Shown here: positions 55,767-64,000 of the stretch, in pieces | Numbering within the stretch: the stretch's first letter is position 1 | How the letters are laid out: the number at the start of each line of letters is the position of its first letter | NCBI RefSeq assembly: GCF_000003195.3 | Contig: NC_012873.2 | Span: 25,331,317 to 25,395,316, forward strand | Direction: 5' to 3' | Source of the DNA: Sorghum bicolor | Taxonomy: Eukaryota; Streptophyta; Magnoliopsida; Poales; Poaceae | Length of the DNA stretch: 64,000 nucleotides | Made by a program: the position numbers and the translations under genes | Notes under the pieces: generated by a model | The model's input: only the letters and a program-made list of their open reading frames with translations | Told to the model about the DNA's origin: nothing | Database searches by the model: none

Positions 55767-56705
55767 CTACATATCTTCCTCAGATTCTCCATTAGAGATG
55801 ATGCCATCATCCTGATCTTCCTCACTAGAAACTTCTTCATGATTAAAAGGGGCTGGATGCGGAATAGGATTTATGATATTATTTAAGCGATGGACATCTA
55901 ACTGCAGCTCAGCAATCCTAGTAATCAGCTCTTCCTTTCTCATTTCAGCATGGAACAAGGCTCTAACTCTAGCAGCTTCTCTATTTTCAGTCAAGCGCAT
56001 AGCCTCATCTCTCTCTCTAGTCATTTGCATCATGCGGGCTTGTGCTTCATTGCGCTCTCTAACTGCGTTTTCAACTTGGTTGCGGCGGGCTTGCAAAGCG
56101 GTGTGATAGTTCTGGATTTCAGCTTGTGCATTCATAAAAGCCTTGCGATGCTTGCGCACTCGCTTGCGCAATTTGCGCTGCCCAACTTGTGCTTGCTGGA
56201 GCGCTAGCATAGCGTCTATGTAGGTGTCCTGGCGTACATAGTGCAGCTTAAGTACCGCTAGCATGGCACTCATGGCAGGGCTAGAGCTATATCCTAGCAA
56301 GATTTCTTTCATCTCTAAGGACTCATTACCTATCTGAGACACAAATGTGTCAGTCACACTCACTCTGGGAATGGATCCCGCTGGGCCATTCACTAGTTCA
56401 TCACCATAATCTTGGCATATTTCTAGCAAAACCTCTAGGGCTGCTACTTGGGCACCCTCCCAAGGAGTTTGGCCATCACACTCAACTATCCAACCTAGAC
56501 ACTGTGGGTTATTTGGACAAGGGGAAACAGTGATTTGGACATCTACCCAAGGTAATGCTCCTGCATGCTCAGACTCGGTCCAAGTGTACTTAGGTGGTTC
56601 TTCATATCCAACTGAACTTAGCACCCTCCACAACAAGGTAGGTGTGCCAAACATGTCCAGGAAAGTCTCACTTGCATGCGGGGCTGCCATCTGTAGAAAG
56701 GCCAC
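55767..56705 (-). CDS. H extra ORF upstream of gag (ORF0-like), intact, 312 codons
   Basis: A long intact frame between primer-binding site and gag. It opens MAFLQMAAPHASETFLDMFG (a second ATG six codons in is equally plausible), has a globular-looking N-terminal part with WVDVQITVSPCPNN and GWIVECDGQTPWEGAQVAAL, then a long charged helical, probably coiled-coil stretch from about residue 170 to 280 (RKLRKRVRKHRKAFMNAQAE; VRERNEAQARMMQMTRERDE), and an acidic tail (SSEEDQDDG). Rice RIRE3 and RIRE8 are described as carrying an ORF0 of unknown function here. It is the only H gene without a stop. Function unknown; the coiled coil suggests oligomerisation. Confidence 0.7.
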   Translation of the reverse strand: MAFLQMAAPHASETFLDMFGTPTLLWRVLSSVGYEEPPKYTWTESEHAGALPWVDVQITVSPCPNNPQCLGWIVECDGQTPWEGAQVAALEVLLEICQDYGDELVNGPAGSIPRVSVTDTFVSQIGNESLEMKEILLGYSSSPAMSAMLAVLKLHYVRQDTYIDAMLALQQAQVGQRKLRKRVRKHRKAFMNAQAEIQNYHTALQARRNQVENAVRERNEAQARMMQMTRERDEAMRLTENREAARVRALFHAEMRKEELITRIAELQLDVHRLNNIINPIPHPAPFNHEEVSSEEDQDDGIISNGESEEDM

Positions 56706-57606
56706 AATTAAGTAAGGAAGATTATTTACAAGGTAAGGTGAATAGATATATTTTCAGAATTTAATACCCAAGTAGTGCATAAGAATGTATGAATGATTCA
56801 TGATGCATGCACGTTCCATACGTCCTTCCCATTCCTAGAAGAAAGTTCTAACGGTATAGTCGGTGGCATACATACGTTCACTCTTATACGCAACTACACG
56901 GTCTACACGTTTCATTGTTAGTGTACCTGCAGAAAACTTCATTTCAGCCCAACCCCACAATAGTATATGTGCAGGAATGTAAATCCAATCATTAGCAATC
57001 AAGCTAGGTACTCCGATATATATTCCCAAACATATATCGCAGCACACTACCCATTTGGGATACACCCACATATACATCAAATATGTATACATGGCTGCAC
57101 CTACTACCCACAATTAAGTACCTTCATATATACATGTGTAAAACATGTAAATATTCCGGTAACCACAACTAACACTCTCCTAGACCGACGGTTGGACGGT
57201 CATGCTCTCACAGCTCACACTTACCATAGCGTAGAGGCATATCGATCCATACATTACCACTCAAGCAAGTGTCATCCATACAATTTCACGCCGTATGGAC
57301 GACGAAAGAAAACAAACAAGCTTACCATGGCGTAGAGGTATGTGATCCATTCATTACCACTTAAGTAAGCGGTATCCATATAATTACACGCCATATGGAC
57401 GACAAAAGGAAAAACCCCCATGTTAGTAATATTAAGCCACCTAGAGGTCCTTATATGGGCATAAAGGGTATGACCACTGGCATGGTATAAGTTATCAAAA
57501 ACATTTTTGAAACAGCCCTACATATAGCCTAATTTTGCCAAATTAGCTTAGGAAAACCAAATTCATTTGTTTCAAATACATCTATGATGGTTAAATGCTT
57601 AATCTT
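56706..57606 (-). other. H leader
   Basis: 900 bp between primer-binding site and the extra ORF. Holds the 101-bp tandem duplication at 57220-57410. No gene seen. Confidence 0.65.
57220..57410 (-). repeat. Tandem duplication of about 101 bp in the H leader
   Basis: Unit 1 starts cttaccatagcgtagagg (57220), unit 2 cttaccatggcgtagagg (57321). Shared through cattaccact, atccata and acgcc.tatggacgac. Substitutions show it is not recent. Confidence 0.85.
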
Positions 57607-57618
57607 GCTCTGATGCCA
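57607..57618 (-). other. H primer-binding site (tRNA-iMet)
   Basis: Minus strand tggcatcagagc, 11 of 12 to tggtatcagagc. Confidence 0.8.
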
Positions 57619-57620
57619 GC

Positions 57621-60600
57621 TGTAACAGAACCGTCCAATTTATAAGAATTCAAGTGAATTAGCGACCACAAAAGCAGTCAAGCCAATGGACTTGAACCCA
57701 TATAAACCCGGTAGTCCGACGAAATCTCAAAAGACCTCGATTCAACCAATCATACAACCAAGATCGTACTTGATTAAGCATCACCATCACAGATTACAAC
57801 ATTCATCACAGAACATAGTTTTACAACACATCAGAGTTTAAAGTGGTTATTACAAACCATAGCAGTAGCGGAAACAAAGTAGTTTTGAAACAACCCCAAC
57901 TCAGTTTATAATACATGTCAGCTCCATGGTCAAGTTCCAACAAAAGCACAACTGAAGATAAAGGAGGTGATCACGCCCATGATCTACTCATCATCCGCAG
58001 CCGGGTGATGGCACTTAGCACAGTAGCCGTGGTAAACGACATCATCTGCAACAGGGGTAAATAAAACCCTGAGTACGAGAATGTACTCAGCTAGACTTAC
58101 CCGTCATAAACCAAAATAAATTGACACCAAGGAGTATGCAAGGCTGATCTTTGTGGACTGGTTTGACTCACCTTTTGCATAAAAGCCTTTGTTGTAAGTA
58201 ACTCTTTTATCATATGTCCGCAGCAAGTTCTTTACTTAGCAACTATCCACTAGATTAGCACCTAGTCTAAGCATACACTTGTGTATTTAAGCATTACAAT
58301 AATAACCATATCCAGATTTTCACACAGCCATCATCATTCTCATCATAACCATTAAGTTTATTTAGTGAATTCTACGTTGCCGCTGCCCAAGTCAAGTTCT
58401 CACTATCTGGGAGAGACGGCGAATCGAATCGATTCCTATCCAGCTGGAGGGGTATTCCTAACACTCACCCAAGCATACTTCATGACGGCAGCTCGGATCA
58501 CCTTTAGCACAACTCCGGACCAATTCGCGGGTCCGTACGGCGCCGCACCCCCAGGGACCGCCAATCTGCCAGGGTCAGGACTCTAACCTGACACCTCGGT
58601 CTTACGCCATTGACTCCCCGCACATCCTTACTACCAACCGAGGTGCGCACTTTAACCAGATCGGGGTATCCGGCCGGAGTTGCACTCGTAGGCTTCGCGG
58701 TCGGAACGACTTATCTGGCCAACTAAGTGATAGGCATGCGTTCAACATGACACGGGGACGTACAGCGATTCGGTTCTTAAACGACACAGACGGGGATATG
58801 TTCACACCCAAGACCTCCATGCCTTGTTGCTGCACTATCATCATCCCACCCGGTCTCAAGTTCATTATTAGCTCATGGTTCATTCCACGATAGCAAATAT
58901 AGCCAACCGTGATCATCATCCACCTAACTCTCGCAGGTGACAGGAAATCACCCGGCTTCTACCGAGCTAAGCATGACTAAGCATTACTTCGATCCTGGAC
59001 CTACTTTGGTGAGGTATGAGGTGGACAAGGTAGTCATTATGCAGCAAAGGTGTCATATCAACACCTACCACTTAATGCAACAATATATATAACCATAGTC
59101 AATTGATAGCTGAACACAATCAATAAAATAATAGGAGGCTTATAATGCTCCGGGGCTTGCCTTCAACGTAAGTGGATGGACGATGGTCGGGACACTCCGG
59201 CAAGTCCTCCTCCTCCTCAGCTCCTTGAGGTAGCTCCCCTTGCTGTCCTTCCGACTCCGGCAGCTCGAACTCCAGCACCGTCACGCCCTTGGGTACACCT
59301 ATGGATGCATGACAAGAAGATGAATATAGAGAATGGACATATGATGTATGATGCCGAGATGAGGAGCCAAACGGGACATAAAACAAGGTATACATGAGCA
59401 TAAACTTCTAAGAATAAGTGAGTCATGGAATAACAAGTAAATGCATACTTCTTCTCTGGTAGAGAGACTAAATAGACAAGTTAAACAAGTCTTAGCTACT
59501 CCTACCCAGCCACTGGTTTAGTAGACAAACCAACCTGTCACAAGTTTCAGCCATAACATAAGCATCAGTTGACCAAACCAAGTAAGTAAATTCTTTCTGG
59601 AAAGCTTAACAAATTGTCTACAATTCACTTTTAGACATGCAAGCCAGATTCCCAATCGAAATATGCTAAATCCTACAAAGTTGGCTGGCTGCTCTGGAAA
59701 ATCCAGAGAGCAAGCACTTTGCAGCAGCTACTTGCAACATGCATAACTTTCAAACTACTCAACCAAATGTCATGAAATTTGGATACAAATTAGATCAGTA
59801 AGTTAGATACAAGTTTGTTGTAGATAAGTTTCCCAGAAAACATCATCTTCAATTAGTTCTTAATCATTTGCTATCAGCTGTACAGAAATGCTCTAGGAAA
59901 GGCAAAAATAGCCAAAAATAATATTTTGCACATAATAATAATGTATCAAAGGAACAATCCAATTGCACCAATAGATAGAACATGACTAAGAAACACTAGA
60001 AAACATCATGGCAAGGTCTAAACTCATTTCTATCATCACCTTTTTCATTTATTTAAATATTAAGGTGATTTCATGAACATGCATTCCAATTGTCCCAAAA
60101 ATCTTAATAACATTACAGCAAGCTACTTATGCTAACATAAGATCACTGTAAAATTTTCAGAACATTTATACATACATATTGTGAGATACGCAAATAAAAA
60201 GCTAGCAAAGGCATGCAAGGCATAAATGTGAAACCCTATCAAAAAGTGCAAACAACAGATTCCAGATTTTTCCTAGCCTTCTCTACATATAAGTATAACA
60301 CTCAGCAAGTTTCACCACAAAAGGAGTTACAACTTAATTATTAAAAATATCACAAGAAACTCCTATTTAAGCAAGAAATATTTTTAACTCCTCAACCAGG
60401 CTTCTAAATATCATGATAAATTTATCAGAGCCTAATCATAACATAAGTAACAGCACCCTAAATTTGCATGGCCAGCAGATCAATATATTTCAAGATATAA
60501 TTACACACTAAAAATTCAAGATTAATTTATATCTATTTATTTCTGCAAAAACATGGCATGTTTCATATTTTTATTACAAACTAGACTCATGCTGGAACCT

Positions 60601-61729
60601 AGCAAAATTGGAATCACTTCATTTGGATCTCTAAAACTCCAGATATGAATTTTTCAAAAACAGCACAGGCTCTGCAACAACAGTGAACCAGGGGGGAAAC
60701 AGAGAGGCTGACACCCGGGACCCGCGCGTCAGTGAGACAGAGGCAGAGGAGATGCTCGTCGCCGGCGAAGCTCAACGACGACGAGGTCTCGGCCGGATCC
60801 AAGGGCATCTACGTGTTCCTCTCATCAAGGCGACTCTGTTGACCTACTTTACCCGCGCTCTACTGGACTCTAGGGTGCTCGCCGTCGGGAATGGCGGAGC
60901 GGCGTTGCTGCGCGGCGGTACGCCGGCGGATCCAGGCAACGGCGTACGGCTGACACCTGGCCGGACACGCGGCGGCGGACGGCTTCTGACGAAACTGAAT
61001 CGTGCGATTCAGTCGTCGCCAACAGTGACTAAAACTCAAACTTTGTCAACGTTTTACTCTCAGCTCAATCGATGGTTTTGGCTGGGATTTGATCCTCTGG
61101 ATAGAGCTACACGAGTTCTACAACTTTGATTACACGAGCTCAGTCTAAAACGGTCTGGATTTCAAACTACAAGGCTCCCAATCACCCTATGTCGAAACTG
61201 TGTGATTGTGTGATTCCAGACTTAGCCAAATTTGGCTAAGTGTGAAATAAGCCTTGATTTTCGGTTTGTGAGTGAATTTTGGAAGTCTTCTAAGCTTTTT
61301 CATACAAATTCATCAACATCACTTTTGTAGCTTATGAAATTCTCTACAACTTTGTTTCAGGTGTCAAAGACATGCAAGGTTTCTAGCATTACTTTCATAA
61401 AACATCTTTGAAAAGAGGTCTAGGGGGTCAAAAAGGTCATTCTAGGGTTAGCCATGACTTAGGGGTATTTTTGGACAAAACCTTCAACATGAACTTGGTT
61501 CAAAATGATATTCTAAACATGATTAAAGTAATTTGGAAGACAATGTACAATTGTTTGCATTGGTTACCCCCTTATAGCCACTCAATTCAAGTCACACAAG
61601 CAATTTACTCACACATGGTATACATGGGATGACATGTGATCATGATGGATGCTTATGAATGAGCATGATGATGCTTATGTTGATGCAATGCTCATGGTTA
61701 ACATGCAAGCTAACACTAGGAGTGTTACA
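57621..61729 (-). repeat. H 5' LTR (4109 bp)
   Basis: Plus-strand ends TGTAACAG...GTTACA; unusually long. A CpG-rich central part (60690-61020) contrasts with AT-rich flanks. An 8-bp tandem duplication (tgtgattg) at about 61200-61207 is not in the other LTR. The LTR-internal open frames (58365-58586, 60683-61129) are not convincing as genes. Confidence 0.9.
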
Positions 61730-61920
61730 CATGTGAATCTATAATAATTTCCTAGCAATACAATTAGGGATGACAACCTACTTTATGTTTAGGAATGTTA
61801 GTAATTAAGAAGTGGCTAGTTGCTAATTAACAAGTTAAATATTTACTATGCATTTCTATCATTGTTGCTAGAGGTTGGGTTTATCTCAATTTTTAGTAAT
61901 GATGGTAGTAAATGTCAATA
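61730..61920 (+). repeat. A 3' LTR, last 191 bp only
   Basis: Matches 5230-5420 (catgtgaatctataataatt to the LTR end) with scattered substitutions. It is cut on the left by the insertion of element H at 61729/61730. The first 1.4 kb of this LTR is missing, removed by the deletion whose junction is at 47119/47120. Confidence 0.85.
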
Positions 61921-61925
61921 GGGCT
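61921..61925. repeat. Target-site duplication of A, right copy
   Basis: gggct, one mismatch to ggggt at 3806-3810. Confidence 0.75.
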
Positions 61926-62303
61926 AACAGTCGGCAAGGAGTATGGAATGACAACCGTGGACCTTAACAATGTTGGGTACAAAGATGAACCATTCGTCCT
62001 TGCTGCAGATGTGAGTCAGGTGTTCTATGTGAAAGACATGTCTACAAAACCAAAGAGAGGGAAAAATGATGACAACTCGAAAGTCAATCATGAGCTAAAG
62101 CTTTTTCCAGGAAAAGAAATATTGTCGGAATTGAGGACAAGTCAGACATGTCTGGTGATTATGAAATGGATGACCGAATTCCGCCATTCAAAGTGAACAA
62201 AGACCCAAGCATTTCATTAAATAATGAGGACACTCCATGGTTAAGGGATGATCATAACCAAGTGTCATATGTCAAGAAGAAGTTCACTGTTGTGCCCGCA
62301 TGA
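61926..62303 (+). pseudogene. CACTA DUF4216, second part
   Basis: This is the missing end of the domain broken at 3810. It reads KEYGMTTVDLNNVGYKDEPF, then a segment with VFYVKDMSTKPK, and after a one-base loss near 62120 continues in the next frame with GDYEMDDRIPPFKVNKDPS to a TGA at 62301-62303. The TTVDLNN/GYKDEPFVLA/QVFYV pattern is a hallmark of DUF4216. Its frame matches the left half when element A and one copy of its 5-bp duplication are left out. Confidence 0.9.
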
Positions 62304-62380
62304 TAGTGGGTTGTAATTAAAGAAATTATGTAATAATTAATTAACTGAGACTTTGTTTGATGATGGATTTAAATTTATAT

Positions 62381-63480
62381 TATGTGTATCTTGATGAGCA
62401 CTAACTACCTTTTATTCAAATGTTTTTCATTTGAGGTCATTTAGTGCCTTGTTTGATCAGGTTGGACCAAGTCACACCTTGGGTTTTCAAAACATGTGAC
62501 TAGAGTTTACTTAAACTTTTCAAAATGCAAAAATGTACTATGTATCAAACGTAGACCTTGGTAAGGTCTAACTGCTTTGTATTCAAAAGTTTTTCATTTG
62601 AGGTCTTTTATTGGCTTGTTTGACCTAGTTTGACCAAGTCAAACATTAGATTTTTTAGAAAAAAACACTTGGACCGGACCCTATATGGTCCCAACTACAA
62701 AAGTCATGAATACAAAATTTGTCCAGCTCATCAAGACACACATTTGGTGTAATGGTCAACTTTTCATCTCAGCGGGTTTATACCACTGAAATTTTGAAAT
62801 TTCAAATTTTCACGGCTACACGTACGTTTTTGGGACCCTAAACAGCCCCAACTCGAAAAGTCATGAATAGCAAGTTTGTTCCACTCATCAAGATCCATAT
62901 TTGATACATATAACTTTTTTGCATTTGACAAAGCGTTACGAAAGTGCAGTTTTAAATCTACTGGTCCTGTACATAGTTTCATAAAGTCTATGTGTCATTC
63001 AAGACTTTGTGACTAGAGTTTACAAACACTTTCTCAAATGCAAAAATGTCCTATGTATGGAATGTGTATCTTCATGAGCTTTAACTACCTTGTATTCAAA
63101 AGTTTTTCATTTGAGCTTATTTACTGCCTTGTTTGACTAGGTTTGACCAAGTCACGCCTTGGGTTTTCAAAACATGTAACTAGAGTTTACTAGAACTTTT
63201 CCAACTGCAAAAATGTACTATGTATCAAAGGTAGACCTTGGTGAGGTCTAACTCCTTTGTTTTCAAAAGTTTCTCATTTAAGGTCTTTTATTAGCTAGTT
63301 TGACCTAGTTTGACCAAGTCAAATATTGGATTTATTAGAAAAAACATTTTGACTGGACCCTAGATGGTCCCAGCTACAAAAATCATGAATACAAAGTTTG
63401 TCCACATCATCAAGACACTTGGTAATGATCAACTTTTCATCTGAGAGTGTTTGGACAACTCAAATTTCGAAATTTGAAAA
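62381..63480 (+). repeat. Tandem duplication, period about 680 bp, in CACTA 3' flank
   Basis: The block starting tgtgtatcttgatgagc at 62384 is repeated at 63064 (tgtgtatcttcatgagc) and can be followed for about 390 bp with scattered substitutions and small gaps. Shared landmarks are ttcaaaagtttttcatttga, accaagtca, aaaatgtactatgtatcaaa and aaggtctaact. A shorter, more diverged version of the catgaata...catcaaga segment sits between them near 62860-62905. Confidence 0.85.
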
Positions 63481-63607
63481 TTTTAATGTTTGATGGTGGC
63501 ATTATGTCTTGTATTTGAACAATGAAACATATATATTTTTAATAAAATAGAATATAAAACAATAAAGGCATCCAAAACATTGGTGGGCGGGAAGTGAAAC
63601 AGAAGAG

Positions 63608-63685
63608 CTTTTAGTCCCGGGTTGTAACCACAACCGGAACTAAAGGCCTTTAGTCCCCGCCCTGAATTCAAACCGGGACTAAAGG
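63608..63685 (+). repeat. Two adjacent hairpins, CACTA subterminal repeats
   Basis: 63608-63646 and 63647-63685 are each imperfect palindromes built from the motif tttagtcccgg and its complement ccgggactaaagg. Such motifs are abundant in the subterminal regions of grass CACTA elements and in small elements derived from them. Confidence 0.7.
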
Positions 63686-63702
63686 TCACATTGGTGGCCC
63701 AC

Positions 63703-64000
63703 TGTCGAGGGTATCGGTAAGGGGTACCCTCAGCGATGCGCATTATGAGATTGCCCATACGAAGGTTGGGACCCCCAATTCGACGCCTTAATCTTACTTA
63801 CGCGCCGCCAACGACGGTCGCGGCCTCGAATACGGAAATAGCGTCGAGCGAATCGGTCAGGGGTCGAGCAACGACTACCGTCGAAGACGGAAGCGGGCTC
63901 GAGCGAACCGAGAGACGTCGAGCGTTAGGACACTGTCCGCCGCCTGACGCGCGCACGCGGGCGGGAGCATTAAATGCACCTGACGTTTCCCACCTAACAC
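63703..64000 (+). repeat. T2: start of an LTR of the T1 family, plus strand
   Basis: Begins tgtcgagggtatcggtaagg and can be aligned with the minus strand of T1 from 2414 downward (tgtcgaggatatcagtaagg) through ggggtatccc, ctcgacg and the segment gcattaaatgc near the window end. It is not the partner of T1, since both LTRs present their 5' ends to the CACTA element. The element continues outside the window. Confidence 0.85.

Larger units (their letters stand above)
47120..61729 (-). mobile_element. H: Tekay/RIRE8-like chromovirus, minus strand, inserted in the A 3' LTR
   Basis: 5' LTR 57621-61729, internal region 50969-57620, 3' LTR 47120-50968 (its distal 634 bp deleted). Order on the minus strand: LTR, tRNA-iMet primer-binding site, leader, extra ORF, gag, protease, reverse transcriptase, RNase H, integrase, chromodomain, polypurine tract, LTR. 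The right flank catgt (61730-61734) is A LTR sequence; the left duplication copy is lost. The long LTRs, the ORF before gag and the chromodomain fit the RIRE3/RIRE8 group of Tekay (Del) elements. Every gene carries at least one lesion except the extra ORF. Confidence 0.9.
3811..61920 (+). mobile_element. A: Athila-like Ty3/Gypsy element, plus strand, outermost insertion
   Basis: It starts with tgttaacggtcg at 3811 and ends at 61920. The left LTR end (aatgtccaca, 5420) aligns with the right end (aatgtcaata), so the final CA has decayed to TA. The flanks are ggggt (3806-3810) and gggct (61921-61925), a target duplication with one substitution. Own sequence remaining is 3811-5449, 17256-21555 and 61730-61920; the rest is elements B to H. 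It carries gag and two retropepsin-like domains but no visible reverse transcriptase or integrase; the part after 21555 was lost in the deletion described at 47120. Confidence 0.85.
2415..63702 (+). mobile_element. X: CACTA (En/Spm) DNA transposon remnant, split by element A
   Basis: Two separated blocks, 2415-3810 and 61926-63702, together give the C-terminal half of a CACTA transposase and its 3' flank. Everything between is element A and its nested insertions. The left end of the transposon, including the 5' terminal repeat and the N-terminal part of Tnp2, is cut off by T1. The right end has tandem repeats and ccgggactaaagg hairpins typical of the subterminal region of grass CACTA elements, but the terminal CACTA bases are not visible before T2 at 63703. 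Confidence 0.85.
62304..63702 (+). other. CACTA 3' non-coding flank
   Basis: AT-rich DNA after the transposase stop. It contains the 680-bp tandem duplication and the two hairpins listed separately, and no convincing gene. Confidence 0.7.

Overview
The window is plant nuclear DNA, almost certainly from a grass (Poaceae, probably a panicoid such as the sorghum/sugarcane group, though the species cannot be fixed from sequence alone). I find no host gene, tRNA, rRNA or CRISPR array. Essentially every base belongs to transposable elements stacked inside one another. Evidence for a grass is the mix of families: a CACTA (En/Spm) element with Tnp2/DUF4218/DUF4216 coding, Athila-lineage Ty3/Gypsy elements primed by tRNA-Asp, a Tekay/RIRE8-like chromovirus with an extra ORF before gag, a CRM-like LTR and Tat-lineage LTRs.

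Layout. (T1) 1-2414: 5' part of a minus-strand Tat-like Gypsy element. (X) 2415-3810 and 61926-63702: two halves of one CACTA transposase region. (A) 3811-61920: a plus-strand Athila-like element that split X, flanked by the 5-bp duplication ggggt/gggct; removing it and one duplication copy puts the DUF4216 reading frame back in register. (B) 5450-17250: minus-strand Athila-like element inside A, duplication gaagg on both sides. (C) 8547-12788: plus-strand copy of the B family inside B, with its 3' part deleted. (D) 21556-44483: minus-strand, almost non-coding LARD-like element inside A, its right end lost. (E) 22781-30198: minus-strand element inside the 3' LTR of D, duplication gtggg. (F) 33037-41289: minus-strand Athila-like element inside the body of D, duplication ggaat, the only structurally complete copy. 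(G) 44484-47119: CRM-like LTR plus gag start inside the 5' LTR of D, truncated. (H) 47120-61729: 14.6-kb minus-strand Tekay-like element with roughly 4-kb LTRs that landed in the right LTR of A. A large deletion fused G to the middle of the H 3' LTR. (T2) 63703-64000: start of a plus-strand LTR of the T1 family.

How the parts work together. H is the only element with a full set of gag, protease, reverse transcriptase, RNase H, integrase and chromodomain, and all of these carry single stops or frameshifts. Elements A, B, C and F carry gag followed by two tandem retropepsin-like domains and then non-coding DNA, with no reverse transcriptase or integrase, so any mobility depended on enzymes from a partner. 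Many of the disabling stops are C-to-T changes at CG or CAG sites, as expected of methylated, silenced DNA.

The observations most worth following up are: the gag plus double-protease, polymerase-less architecture; a second primer-binding-site-like motif 70-73 bp inside the LTR end in all Athila-related families here; paired DRE/CRT-like cores (ACCGAC) just upstream of the LTR TATA boxes; and a giant inverted repeat made by B and C that could give long hairpin RNA.
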